From contig NZ_LANA01000002.1 in assembly GCF_012932795.1 (NCBI RefSeq), forward strand, positions 421,500-485,499: DNA of 64,000 nucleotides, in the 5' to 3' direction. Positions 20,075 through 29,367 of this stretch are shown piece by piece. The notes below the pieces were generated by a model that worked only from the letters and a program-made list of their open reading frames with translations, did not search any database and was not told where the DNA came from. Within the stretch, counting starts at the first letter, position 1. Each line of letters starts with the position of its first letter. This DNA is from Candidatus Pelagibacter communis. GTDB lineage: Bacteria > Pseudomonadota > Alphaproteobacteria > Pelagibacterales > Pelagibacteraceae. The translations under genes and the position numbers were made by a program.

Positions 20075-21532
20075 TTATTTAATAGCTAGCAAGTAGTAAG
20101 TCAATGAAGAGATAAAGGCACCAATAATCCAAGCGAAAGAATGGTAAGTCATTAAACTCTCGTTCCAAATTGTTGAAGCTGCAAAAATAAAACCTAAAAC
20201 TAATGAATAGATTGCTTTGACATGCCAGCCATTAGTATAAAAATATAAACTATTATTTTCCAAAGAAAAAATATCTTTATTATCTAAATTTTTTTTTTTA
20301 ATTAAATAATAATCAATAACCATAATTCCGAATAGAGGTCCAAAAAATGCAGCAAAAGTATCTATGAAAGCTAAAATTCCAATTTGACTTAAAAGAGGCA
20401 ACCAAAAAATACCAATAACAAAACCTAAAATAGCAATAACGGCTGCTGAAGTTCTTAAATTGAGCTTCGTTGGCATAATGTTTAGTAGTATATTTTGTGT
20501 TGGGACGTAATTTGCTATTAAATTTGTAGATACTGATGAAAAAATTATAAAAAATAAAACTAATATGGTTAATTCTGTGTTGTCTATTTTTCCAATTATA
20601 TCAGTTGGATTTGTCAAAATTCTTTCCATATTTTCTAAATTTTTATTCAAAAAAATATCAGCACCAATAACGATAAATACAGCAAAAAAAGAAAATAATA
20701 ATAAATTTAGGATCAAACTTAAGTTTCCATTTTTTAATTCATTATCATTTTTAACATACCTGCTAAAATCACCAAAACTTACTATTACAATTGAATAATA
20801 AGCAAAAACTGTACCAGCTACTGTAACTAATGGAATTATATTATTTTTATCAAATAAATTATTAATTGAAAAAATATCTATAAAAGCTGAGAAAGTAACT
20901 TTAACATCATAAAGAAATACTGTTAAAAAAAATATAAACATTCCTAAATATACGGTTATTGCTGAAAACTTTATAATAGATCTATTAAATTGATGACTTT
21001 TACTAAACAAAAAAGCTTGTAAAAAAATAGCTACAAAGAACGCAACCCAATCAATAATATTTAATCCTAAAAGAAACATTAAAAAAAAATCATGACCTAA
21101 AAGATTACTATCGAAAGAAAAAATTAAGATTCTTATTAAAAAACTAATTAATCTAGATAAAAAATAAGTTTGTATACCAAACATAAAAATACCGACCAAA
21201 CCTCTAAAGAAACCAAAGTATTTTGCTCCTTTAATTCCAAAAGAACTTCTTAAAATTACTGGAAATGGTAATCCATATTTTTGTGATGGTTTTCCAATTA
21301 GATTTGCGAAAAAATAAACAAGAATAGAGGCTATTAATGTACCTAACAAAACAACCAAAATATTTAATTCATAAACTAAATATAGTGATGCTATTAATGA
21401 AAATCCAATTACACTTTGAATGTTACATCCCCAATAACAAAATAAATCTTTCCAATCCCAATTTTTATCATTTGGATTTACTGAGACTAACTCCCAATTA
21501 ATAAGGTTTTTTTTTGTTTTGATTTGATTCAC
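20075..21532 (-). CDS. NCS1 family permease (nucleobase/allantoin/hydantoin type)
   Basis: A 485-residue inner-membrane protein with about 12 hydrophobic helices. The opening NWDWKDLFCYWGCNIQSVIG and the later GKPSQKYGLPFPVILRSSFG are typical of the NCS1 cation symporters, which import cytosine, uracil, purines, allantoin, hydantoins or thiamine. The exact substrate is not clear. It is 25 bases downstream of dctM and 4 upstream of the SDR gene, suggesting one transcript from dctP onward. Confidence 0.85.
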   Translation of the reverse strand: MNQIKTKKNLINWELVSVNPNDKNWDWKDLFCYWGCNIQSVIGFSLIASLYLVYELNILVVLLGTLIASILVYFFANLIGKPSQKYGLPFPVILRSSFGIKGAKYFGFFRGLVGIFMFGIQTYFLSRLISFLIRILIFSFDSNLLGHDFFLMFLLGLNIIDWVAFFVAIFLQAFLFSKSHQFNRSIIKFSAITVYLGMFIFFLTVFLYDVKVTFSAFIDIFSINNLFDKNNIIPLVTVAGTVFAYYSIVIVSFGDFSRYVKNDNELKNGNLSLILNLLLFSFFAVFIVIGADIFLNKNLENMERILTNPTDIIGKIDNTELTILVLFFIIFSSVSTNLIANYVPTQNILLNIMPTKLNLRTSAAVIAILGFVIGIFWLPLLSQIGILAFIDTFAAFFGPLFGIMVIDYYLIKKKNLDNKDIFSLENNSLYFYTNGWHVKAIYSLVLGFIFAASTIWNESLMTYHSFAWIIGAFISSLTYYLLAIK

Positions 21533-21557
21533 ATATTTAATATTAAACTAATAAATT

Positions 21558-22892
21558 CTACTGTCCATATAGATAGCTGGGGAGCCATAAGGCAATCTGA
21601 GGAAATACAATAATTAGAATTAATCCAATTACTTGAATTACCATAAATTGCATCATTCCATAATAAATATCTTTTAAATCCCATTCTGGAACAACACCTT
21701 TTAAGAAATAGGCTGATAAAGCGACCGGTGGTGATAGCCAGGCGGTTTGGAGATTTACTGCAACTAAAATTGCAAACCAAGTTAAGTTAAATCCTAAAGC
21801 CTCAACTAATGGTAAAATAATTGGAACAATAATCATAACGATAGGTACCCATTCTAAAGGCCAACCTAATAAAAAAATCATAGCCATTATCATTGCTAAA
21901 ATTAAATATCTGTTCATTTCTAAGCTTAGTAAAAACTCAGTCAGAAGCATTGGGGTTCCTAACCTTGAAAAAACTGCTCCAAAAAAATTAGATGCTGCAA
22001 CTAAAACCATTATCAAAGCAGAAATTTCTAAAGTTTTTACTAATGCATCTTGTAATTTTCTAAGAGTTAGTTTTCTATACGCTAATGCTAAAAGCAATGA
22101 ACCCATTGCTCCACAACCAGCTGCTTCTGTCGGTGTTGCAAAGCCAAATAAAATACTTCCCAATGCAGCAAAAACTAGTGCAGCTGGTGGAACTAGGCCT
22201 AAAAAGAATTCAATCCAAACAGCTTTTATACTTGTTGCTCTTAATTCTGGAGGTAAAACTGGTCCTAAACTTGGATCAATCCAACATCTGATTGTTGTAT
22301 AAGCAGCATAAAGAGTTGCTAATAAAATTCCTGGAATAATTGCAGCTGCAAATAAATCTGTAACAGGAATTTCCATAATAGGTCCCATTACGACCAACAT
22401 AATACTTGGTGGAATTAAAATACCCAATGTACCACCTGCTGTAATTGTACCAGCAGCCAGCCTTACATTATAACCAGATTTATTCATAGATTTTGCCGCC
22501 ATAATTCCTAGAATTGTAACTGAAGCACCAACAATTCCAGTTGCTGCAGCAAAAACTACTGAAACAAATAATACTGCGTAATATAAAGATCCTCTAACTT
22601 TAGCTAACATTAGTTGAAATGCTGAAAATAGCCTTTCCATCAAACCAGCTTGTTCCATCATAATTCCCATAAATACAAAGAGTGGTACGGCAGCTAAAGT
22701 TTGTTCAGTCATGACCATTGAAAACTGCAAGGTCATCAAATAAAATACTAATTTACCAAATCCTAGATAACCAAAGAAAAACCCTAAAAATATTAAGGTA
22801 AATGAAATTGGAAAGCCTACAAAAATAGAAAATAACATCACACCTATAAGGATAAACCCTAGAATAGCTGGGTCCATAAATTCTGCTAACAT
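21558..22892 (-). CDS. dctM: TRAP transporter large permease subunit
   Basis: A 444-residue DctM-type subunit with about 12 hydrophobic helices that moves a solute delivered by the binding protein, driven by a sodium gradient. The family signature GGTLGILIPPSIMLVVMG is near residue 150. The start is taken at the ATG at 22890-22892, which shares its A with the dctQ stop (TAATG). Seven more upstream codons are open but would be read inside dctQ. The next gene is an NCS1 permease. Confidence 0.93.
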   Translation of the reverse strand: MLAEFMDPAILGFILIGVMLFSIFVGFPISFTLIFLGFFFGYLGFGKLVFYLMTLQFSMVMTEQTLAAVPLFVFMGIMMEQAGLMERLFSAFQLMLAKVRGSLYYAVLFVSVVFAAATGIVGASVTILGIMAAKSMNKSGYNVRLAAGTITAGGTLGILIPPSIMLVVMGPIMEIPVTDLFAAAIIPGILLATLYAAYTTIRCWIDPSLGPVLPPELRATSIKAVWIEFFLGLVPPAALVFAALGSILFGFATPTEAAGCGAMGSLLLALAYRKLTLRKLQDALVKTLEISALIMVLVAASNFFGAVFSRLGTPMLLTEFLLSLEMNRYLILAMIMAMIFLLGWPLEWVPIVMIIVPIILPLVEALGFNLTWFAILVAVNLQTAWLSPPVALSAYFLKGVVPEWDLKDIYYGMMQFMVIQVIGLILIIVFPQIALWLPSYLYGQ

Positions 22893-23539
22893 TACTCCTC
22901 TCCTCCCGGCCACTTACCTTTTGTGGCTGCCCAATAACTTTTAAATAACTCTGAAATACCTTGCACAATTAAAAATATTATTCCTAACCATAAACATGAT
23001 TTGATTGGCCACATAAAAGGCATCCATGCTGTGTCCATTCCCTTCTCACCTCTCATGATAGATTCTTGTAAAAAAATCGTCGACATATAAAGAAATACGC
23101 TTAGACCTGGAAAATAAAATATCAAATATAACCAGAAATCAATTTTACCTTGGGTTTTAGTTTTAAAATTTCTGTATAAAAAGTCTGCCCTTATATGAAC
23201 ACCCTTAGACAATGCATAACCTGCTCCTAACATAAATAAAGCACCATATAAAAACCTACTCATGTCATATGCCCACATTGTTGGTGCATTAAATAGCTTT
23301 CTAGCTAAAACTTCATAAACCATTGCAAATATTAAAGGTATCGTAATCCAGCAGACTACATTACCAATATATTTATTAGCTAAATCAATTTTTGTAATAG
23401 TTAATGCCATCCATTTTGGCATATCTTTAGGCATTGGACCTGGTCCACCTCTTCTTTCAGCAATCATTTCATCTGAAATATCAAGCTTTATAGGATTAAT
23501 TTCTTCTTTTGGTTTTTGGGAATCGTGATTTCTTGGCAT
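22892..23539 (-). CDS. dctQ: TRAP transporter small permease subunit
   Basis: A 215-residue DctQ-type subunit with four hydrophobic helices after a polar N-terminal extension of about 50 residues rich in Pro and Lys. The segments GALFMLGAGYALSKGVHIRAD and FWLYLIFYFPGL are typical of the family. It pairs with DctM at the inner membrane. It is separated from dctP by 71 bases that hold a strong hairpin and T-run, and it joins dctM with a 1-base overlap. Confidence 0.9.
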   Translation of the reverse strand: MPRNHDSQKPKEEINPIKLDISDEMIAERRGGPGPMPKDMPKWMALTITKIDLANKYIGNVVCWITIPLIFAMVYEVLARKLFNAPTMWAYDMSRFLYGALFMLGAGYALSKGVHIRADFLYRNFKTKTQGKIDFWLYLIFYFPGLSVFLYMSTIFLQESIMRGEKGMDTAWMPFMWPIKSCLWLGIIFLIVQGISELFKSYWAATKGKWPGGEE

Positions 23540-23551
23540 AAATAAATTCTC

Positions 23552-23584
23552 TAAAAAAAAGAAGCGGACCGTTAAGCCCGCTTC
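23552..23584 (-). terminator. Rho-independent terminator or attenuator after dctP
   Basis: On the minus strand the RNA reads GAAGCGGGC, a six-base loop, then GTCCGCTTC, and at once a run of eight T. The stem has nine pairs, one of them G-T, and is far more GC-rich than the surroundings. It lies between dctP and dctQ, so it probably lets most transcripts end after the abundant binding protein while some read through into the permeases. Confidence 0.85.
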
Positions 23585-23610
23585 AATTGTAATTATCTTT
23601 TATCTAGATA

Positions 23611-24708
23611 CTACTTTAATGTTTCTGCGTGAGCCATTCCAAGCTTAGCATTTGACATTTGAGATCCAGACCAGAATGGTACAGCTATGTCAGCAAAGTC
23701 TTTTTGAGACTGCCATACTTTAGCAAAGAATGGGTTCTTAGCCGCATTTTTTTCTAAAGCTGCTTTTGCTGCAGCCATATATGCTGGGAAATAGTCAGCT
23801 GGAGTATCATGTAAAATTACACCATGTTTTCCAGTTAACTCAGCAAGAGCTTTTCCATTTTCATATATTCTGTAACTCATTGATTTTGATAGAGATGCAT
23901 TCGCAGCAACTTCTAAAGCTTTTTTCTCAATTGCAGACATCTTTTTGTATTTAGAGCCTGTAATGTAGAAGTCAGCATTTACTACTACTTGGTGAAGACC
24001 TTGTAGGTAGTAATGTTTTAGAACTTTCTGAAAACCAAATGTCATATCCGGCTTAGGACAACACCATTCAGCAGCATCAATTGTTCCTGCTTCAAGAGCT
24101 GGTAGAATATCTCCACCACCCATAGCAACAGAAGCTACACCGATATCTTTATAAGTTTGTCCTGGAATTCCTGGAGGAGTTCTGAACTTGTACTTTCTAA
24201 AGTCAGCCATGCTATTGATTGGCTCTTTGAACCAACCCAATGCTTCAGGGCCTACTGGTTGTAACATAAAACCTTTAATGTCTCTTCCCATTTCAGTCCA
24301 TAATTGGTCATAAAGCTCTTTACCACCACCATATTGGAACCAAGATAAAAATGCGATGTTATCTATACCAACACCTGCACCTGCTACTGGAGAACCAAAT
24401 AACATTGCTGCTGGGTGATCGCCTGACCAATAGTGAGTCCAAGCAAAACCACAATCGATTAGTCCTTTATCAACTGCATCTAAAGTTTCTTTAACACCAA
24501 CTACTGAACCAGCTGGCATAATTTCGAACTTAAGTGATCCCTGTGTTAGTTCAGTAACCGTGTCAGTGAAATCTTTTAACATTTTCACTTCATCAGCTTT
24601 TGCACTAATTACAGTTTGACACTTAAGAGTTTGTGCAGAATTTGCTCCTGAAACAGTCATAACTGTTAAAAGAAGAGTTCCTACTACTAATGATAAGATT
24701 TTTTTCAT
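23611..24708 (-). CDS. dctP: TRAP transporter substrate-binding protein (DctP family)
   Basis: A 365-residue periplasmic solute receptor. A signal peptide opens the protein (MKKILSLVVGTLLLTVMTVS, cleavage near ANSAQ). The body shows the TRAP receptor pattern, with the ligand-binding Arg region KFRTPPGIPGQTYKDIG and AGTIDAAEWCCP. It resembles TakP-like receptors for oxo or hydroxy acids more than C4-dicarboxylate DctP, but the ligand is uncertain. The ATG at 24706-24708 is chosen because it starts the signal peptide; an upstream in-frame ATG at 24759 would put 17 charged residues before it. Confidence 0.92.
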   Translation of the reverse strand: MKKILSLVVGTLLLTVMTVSGANSAQTLKCQTVISAKADEVKMLKDFTDTVTELTQGSLKFEIMPAGSVVGVKETLDAVDKGLIDCGFAWTHYWSGDHPAAMLFGSPVAGAGVGIDNIAFLSWFQYGGGKELYDQLWTEMGRDIKGFMLQPVGPEALGWFKEPINSMADFRKYKFRTPPGIPGQTYKDIGVASVAMGGGDILPALEAGTIDAAEWCCPKPDMTFGFQKVLKHYYLQGLHQVVVNADFYITGSKYKKMSAIEKKALEVAANASLSKSMSYRIYENGKALAELTGKHGVILHDTPADYFPAYMAAAKAALEKNAAKNPFFAKVWQSQKDFADIAVPFWSGSQMSNAKLGMAHAETLK

Positions 24709-24861
24709 ATTATATATTTCCCTCTTGTTGTGTTTTTTATAAAAAAGAAACCTTTTCAAATAAATAAATCTAAAACAAGAGCTAATATCTTAAATTCCCC
24801 CTCTATTAACACTGGTAACACTGGAATTTTAAATTTAACGCATTATAAATGTTCTAATCTA
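24709..24861. promoter_or_regulatory. Divergent intergenic region between dctP and the GMC gene
   Basis: These 153 bases separate two diverging transcription units, so promoters for both must lie here or just inside the flanking genes. A GAGGGA-like ribosome-binding sequence stands about 10 bases before the dctP ATG. The AT-rich background makes specific -35 and -10 boxes unreliable, and I do not assign them. No operator palindrome is obvious. Confidence 0.35.
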
Positions 24862-26457
24862 ATGGAAAATTTTGATTATATTATACTTGGAGCAGGATCC
24901 GCAGGCTGTGTAATAGCTAATAGATTATCTGAAAATCCGAACCATAAAGTATTACTTTTAGAAGCTGGTGGGAAAGATAATAATCCATGGATCCATATTC
25001 CAGTTGGTTATTTTAAAACGATGCACAACCCTAATACTGATTGGTGTTATCGAACTGAGCCAGACAAAAGTATGAATAATATATCTATAAGATATCCAAG
25101 GGGGAAAACTTTAGGTGGAAGCTCATCAATCAATGGTCTTTTATATATAAGAGGACAACATCGAGATTATGATATTTGGAGACAATCAGGAAATACTGGT
25201 TGGGGATGGGATGATGTTTTGCCATATTTTATAAGAGCAGAAAACCAAGAAAGAGGCAAAAGTGAGTTTCATGGAGTAAATGGACCCTTATCCGTTTCTG
25301 ATCAAAGAATACATCTTCCTCTTTTAGATGAGTTTCAAAATGCAGCAGAAGAATTTGGTATTCCTAAAACAAAAGATTTTAACACAGGTGATAATCATGG
25401 TTGTGGTTATTTTCAAGTTACTCAGAAAGATGGATTTAGATGTAGTACATCGGTTGGATATTTAAATCCAATTAAACATAGAAAAAATTTAAAGATTATT
25501 ACAAAAGCACATATTAAAAAAATAAATTTTGATAACAGGACTGCTAAAGAGGTTGAGTTTTGGCATGATGATGAATTAAAAAAAGTAAAAGCGAATAGAG
25601 AAATCATTATATCTGCTGGAGCAATTGGTTCACCTCAAATTTTACAAGTATCAGGAATTGGTAATCTAGATAAACTAAAAAATCTAGGTATTGATTTGGT
25701 TCAAAATCTAAACGGGGTTGGAGAAAATCTACATGATCATTTAATGTTAAGACCAATTTATAAAGTACATGGACTTAAGTCTCTTAATAAGAAAATTAAT
25801 AGTTTATTTGGTAATTTAATGATTGGGTTAGAATATGTATTTAATCGTAGCGGTCCAATGACAATGGGTGCTAGCCAACTTTGTATGTTTGCTAAAAGCG
25901 ATCCCTCTTTAGAGCTTCCTGATTTACAATGGCACGTTCAACCGATGAGTATGGATACCTTAGGTGCAACTAAAAATCATGATTTTCATGCATTCACCCC
26001 TACTGTTTCAAATATTAGACCCACAAGTAGAGGTCACGTAAGTATAGTTGATAAAGACTCAAGAACTTATGCAAAAATTAAACAAAATTATTTATCAACT
26101 GATCATGACAGAATGGTTGCAGCAAAAGGGCTTAAGCTAACAAGAAAAATTATATTAGAATCAGAAACATTTAAGAAATATACACCTGAAGAGTATAGAC
26201 CAGGGATAAATATTAATGATGATGAAGAGTTAGTTAAAGAAGCATCAAACTATGCACAAACTATTTTTCACCCTGTTGGAACTTGCAAAATGGGTCAAGA
26301 TGATATGGCAGTAGTTGATGAAAAATTAAAAGTTAGAGGTATTAAAAATTTAAGAGTAATTGATGCTTCTATTATGCCTAGCATCACATCAGGTAATACA
26401 AACGCCCCAACAATAATGATTGCAGAAAAAGGTGCGGATATGATATTAAACAGCTAA
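24862..26457 (+). CDS. GMC family FAD oxidoreductase (choline/alcohol dehydrogenase type)
   Basis: A 531-residue flavoprotein. The N-terminal FAD motif is LGAGSAGCVIANRL, GMC signature 1 is the YPRGKTLGGSSSINGLLYIRG segment, and the C-terminus holds HPVGTCKMG with the active-site His and the NAPTIMIAEKGA helix. Enzymes of this family oxidise choline or other alcohols. The start is taken at the ATG at 24862, because the family begins just before the FAD motif; the open frame begins 44 codons earlier with low-complexity sequence. Its stop shares a base with the terC-like start. Confidence 0.9.
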   Translation: MENFDYIILGAGSAGCVIANRLSENPNHKVLLLEAGGKDNNPWIHIPVGYFKTMHNPNTDWCYRTEPDKSMNNISIRYPRGKTLGGSSSINGLLYIRGQHRDYDIWRQSGNTGWGWDDVLPYFIRAENQERGKSEFHGVNGPLSVSDQRIHLPLLDEFQNAAEEFGIPKTKDFNTGDNHGCGYFQVTQKDGFRCSTSVGYLNPIKHRKNLKIITKAHIKKINFDNRTAKEVEFWHDDELKKVKANREIIISAGAIGSPQILQVSGIGNLDKLKNLGIDLVQNLNGVGENLHDHLMLRPIYKVHGLKSLNKKINSLFGNLMIGLEYVFNRSGPMTMGASQLCMFAKSDPSLELPDLQWHVQPMSMDTLGATKNHDFHAFTPTVSNIRPTSRGHVSIVDKDSRTYAKIKQNYLSTDHDRMVAAKGLKLTRKIILESETFKKYTPEEYRPGININDDEELVKEASNYAQTIFHPVGTCKMGQDDMAVVDEKLKVRGIKNLRVIDASIMPSITSGNTNAPTIMIAEKGADMILNS

Positions 26458-27047
26458 TGTTTTCAGAATTATTTGGAGCTGAACAGCTCGTTATTTTAAG
26501 CCAAATTATTTTTATAGACTTAGTATTAGCAGGTGATAATGCAATTATTATTGGAATGGTTGCTTCTAAATTTCCAGCAGAACAAAGAAAAAAAGTGATC
26601 TTTTGGGGAATTGGTGGTGCAGTTATTTTAAGAATTATCTTAACCATGTTAACTGCCTATTTATTACAAATAACAGGATTAAGATTGATAGGTGGATTAC
26701 TTCTTCTTTATATAGTCTACAAACTCTATATAGATGTGATTAAAGGTCAGTCAGATAATGAGGACATTAAAGTAGATAATTCAAGTTTTATGAAAGCTAT
26801 ATGGACAGTTTTGCTTGCTGATTTTACAATGAGTCTTGATAATGTTTTGGGTGTGGCTGGTGCTGCAGGTGACCACTATGTATTATTAATATTTGGTTTG
26901 GCTTTATCGATAATTCTTATGGCAACAGCTGCTACCGTAATATCAAGATGGATTAATGAATACAAATGGATAGCCTGGATTGGTTTAATTGCAATATTAG
27001 TTGTAGCAATAGAATTGATCTATACTGATTTAAAAATATTTATTTAA
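26457..27047 (+). CDS. TerC family integral membrane protein
   Basis: A 196-residue protein with about six to seven hydrophobic helices and the two acidic motifs of the TerC family: LVLAGDNAIIIGM near residue 22 and DFTMSLDNVLGVAGAA near residue 118. Relatives are linked to metal-ion (often manganese) export or metal homeostasis. It begins in a TAATG overlap with the GMC gene and abuts the next SDR gene, so it is part of the same transcript. Its relation to the enzymes around it is unclear. Confidence 0.88.
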   Translation: MFSELFGAEQLVILSQIIFIDLVLAGDNAIIIGMVASKFPAEQRKKVIFWGIGGAVILRIILTMLTAYLLQITGLRLIGGLLLLYIVYKLYIDVIKGQSDNEDIKVDNSSFMKAIWTVLLADFTMSLDNVLGVAGAAGDHYVLLIFGLALSIILMATAATVISRWINEYKWIAWIGLIAILVVAIELIYTDLKIFI

Positions 27048-27806
27048 ATGTACTTACAAAAAATAAACCTTAAAAACAAATATGCATTAGTTACTGGTGC
27101 TGGCAAAGGACTTGGAAGAGCTTGCTCAATTGCACTTGCTGAAGCTGGAGCAATAGTGATTGCATTAAGTAGAACGAAATCTGACCTTGATAAGCTAGAA
27201 AAAGAAATAAAAAAAATCAAAGGTAAGGTTGTTAAAATTAATTGTGATATAATGAACTATAATGATTTAAAAAATAAACTAGATAAAATTAAAATCATAG
27301 ATATTTTAGTTAATAACGCTGGAACAAATATTCCAGAACCTTTTGAAAAAGTTAAACAAGAGAGTATGAACTACTTAGTAGACTTAAACCTTAAAGCAGC
27401 TTTTAATGTTGCTCAATTAGTCGTTAAAAAAATGCTAAAGAATAAAAAAAGAGGTGGATCAATTATTAATATGTCTTCTCAACTTGGTCATGTTGGAATG
27501 GCAGGTAGAAATGTTTATAATATGACAAAATTTGGTATTGAGGGTTTAACAAAAGGCATGGGTGTGGAGCTTGCAAAAAAAAACATTAGAGTAAATACAG
27601 TAGCCCCTACTTTTGTTGCTACACCAATGGTCAAAAGATTTTTTAAGAATAAAGATTTTAAAAAACTAGCCCTAGGTAACATACCAATGAAAAAGCTTGC
27701 AACAGAAAGTGATATTGCAACAAGTGTTTGTTTTTTAGCTTCTTCTGCCTCATCAATGATTACAGGAACATCTATAATAATAGATGGTGGTTGGACAGCT
27801 CAATAA
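27048..27806 (+). CDS. Short-chain dehydrogenase/reductase
   Basis: A 252-residue classical SDR. TGAGKGLG at residues 16-23 is the cofactor motif, NNAG lies near residue 91, and the catalytic residues are Ser in NMSSQLG and YNMTK. The C-terminus IDGGWTAQ is typical of FabG or gluconate-5-dehydrogenase-like enzymes. SRTK after strand 2 suggests NADP. It begins right after the TerC stop and overlaps the M23 gene by one base. The substrate is unknown; a sugar-acid or hydroxy-acid role would fit its neighbours. Confidence 0.88.
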   Translation: MYLQKINLKNKYALVTGAGKGLGRACSIALAEAGAIVIALSRTKSDLDKLEKEIKKIKGKVVKINCDIMNYNDLKNKLDKIKIIDILVNNAGTNIPEPFEKVKQESMNYLVDLNLKAAFNVAQLVVKKMLKNKKRGGSIINMSSQLGHVGMAGRNVYNMTKFGIEGLTKGMGVELAKKNIRVNTVAPTFVATPMVKRFFKNKDFKKLALGNIPMKKLATESDIATSVCFLASSASSMITGTSIIIDGGWTAQ

Positions 27807-28591
27807 TGTTTAGATTGCTGATTATCATAGCAATTTTTTTTTCAACTCAATCTTTTGCATTAGAATTCCAGGGGAAATTTATTCAAGGTCATTTCATCAT
27901 TGGAAAAACTGACCCTGGTAATTCAGTTTTATTAGATAAAAAAAGAATTAAAATTTCAAAGGATGGTTATTTTGCTTTTGGTATTGGAAAAGATAGAAAA
28001 TTAGACATTACAATAACTGAAAATAATAAAAATATTGTAAAAAAGATTAAAAAGAGAAAATACGATATTCAAAGAATTGAAGGATTGCCTAAAAAAAAAG
28101 TTACACCACCAGAAGAATTTTATGCAAGAATAAAAAAAGAAAATAAATTAATAGCTGATGCAAGAGAGATTGAGAGTGACTTACAGTTTTTTAGAGAAAA
28201 GTTTATTTTGCCAGTTGATGATGCAATAATTACTGGCGTTTATGGTAGTCAAAGAATTTTAAATGGAATACCTAAATGGCCACACTATGGTTTAGATTTT
28301 GCCCAAAAAAAAGGTACTCCTATTAAAGCAATGAATAGTGGTATTGTTACTTTAGCAGAAAAAGATTTATTTTATACGGGTGCTACTTTAATATTTGATC
28401 ATGGTCATGGAATTTCTACTCTATACATGCATATGGATAAAATTTTTGTAAATGTAGGTGATCATGTTAAAAAAGGAGATATTATTGCAACTGTTGGTTC
28501 ATCAGGTAGATCAACTGGACCTCATCTTGATGTAAGGCTTAATTGGTTTGGTGCTAGACTAGATCCTGCAACTATATTAAACATTCAATAG
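27806..28591 (+). CDS. M23 family peptidase-like periplasmic protein
   Basis: A 261-residue protein with a signal peptide (FRLLIIIAIFFSTQSFA) and a C-terminal LytM/M23 domain of the peptidoglycan endopeptidase type. HYGLDF gives the first zinc His and Asp, and YMHMD the middle His. The last motif is GPHLDVRLNW, where the usual HLH is HLD. The second metal-site His is thus Asp, so it may be active with an altered ligand or act as a regulator. The start is the ATG at 27806 in a TAATG overlap; longer frames upstream lack the signal peptide position. Confidence 0.88.
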   Translation: MFRLLIIIAIFFSTQSFALEFQGKFIQGHFIIGKTDPGNSVLLDKKRIKISKDGYFAFGIGKDRKLDITITENNKNIVKKIKKRKYDIQRIEGLPKKKVTPPEEFYARIKKENKLIADAREIESDLQFFREKFILPVDDAIITGVYGSQRILNGIPKWPHYGLDFAQKKGTPIKAMNSGIVTLAEKDLFYTGATLIFDHGHGISTLYMHMDKIFVNVGDHVKKGDIIATVGSSGRSTGPHLDVRLNWFGARLDPATILNIQ

Positions 28592-29367
28592 TGAAAAAAA
28601 CCTTATTAGAAAAAACAGCAGATAAATTAGTTAATGCATTTGTTAATAATAAGATAATTGCTCCTCTTCCCTCAAAATATACAAAAAAACTAAGTGAAGC
28701 TGAAAAATTAAGAAAACTTTGTGAAAGTAAAATTTCTGACCCAATAATAGGATTTAAAGCTGCAGGGACTGGAATTCCTTTAATTAAAAAATTAAAAGAA
28801 AAAGAACCATTTTATGCTTCAGTTTACAAAAGAAATTTTTTAAAAAATGGAAAAAAAGTAAAAATTAACAAATCTACTTTAGGTATTGAGCTAGAGGTTT
28901 GTTATTTAGTTAAAAAAAATTTCTTCTTATCCAAAGGATCAATTACAATGAAAAATATTCCAAAATTTATTTCTCATATGGCTCCTTGTATTGAAGTAGT
29001 AGGTTATAGGCAAAGAAAAAAAGGAATTACATCATTTGGTGATTTGTGTAGTGATTTTGGTGCAAATGTTAAGTTTTTAATTGGACAAAAGAAAAAGTAC
29101 AAAAAAATTAAAATTGGAAACCTCAAAACAGTTATTTCAAATAAAAAAGTAAATCAAAGTGTTTCTGGCAACACAAATACAGTTTATATAAACCCTTTAA
29201 ATTCACTTCGTTTTGTACTTAACAAACTCAAAAAAGATAAAATTAATCTCAATAAAGATTTCTATGTTTTTACTGGTTCTACAGTTGGTGTTGTGCCAAT
29301 TATGGGTAAAGGTCTTTACACAGGAAAAATAGATAAATTGGGATCAGCAAAAGCTATTATTTATTAA
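28591..29367 (+). CDS. 2-oxo-hydratase / fumarylacetoacetate hydrolase family protein
   Basis: A 258-residue protein starting with GTG that overlaps the previous stop by one base. It fits the MhpD-like 2-keto-4-pentenoate hydratase family: GFKAAGTGIPL near residue 55, GIELEVCYLV near residue 100 (acidic metal ligands), and a late FTGSTVGVVP. Such enzymes act in degradation of aromatic or sugar-derived 2-oxo acids. The real substrate is unknown. The protein is strongly Lys-rich. Confidence 0.75.
   Translation: MKKTLLEKTADKLVNAFVNNKIIAPLPSKYTKKLSEAEKLRKLCESKISDPIIGFKAAGTGIPLIKKLKEKEPFYASVYKRNFLKNGKKVKINKSTLGIELEVCYLVKKNFFLSKGSITMKNIPKFISHMAPCIEVVGYRQRKKGITSFGDLCSDFGANVKFLIGQKKKYKKIKIGNLKTVISNKKVNQSVSGNTNTVYINPLNSLRFVLNKLKKDKINLNKDFYVFTGSTVGVVPIMGKGLYTGKIDKLGSAKAIIY

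Noticed and set aside
21529..21780. An 83-codon minus-strand frame inside dctM
   Set aside because: It is an out-of-frame shadow of dctM and shows no family features.
24730..24861. N-terminal extension of the GMC oxidoreductase from 24730
   Set aside because: The 44 extra residues are low-complexity and precede the FAD motif by far more than in the family; they also reach into the dctP promoter region.
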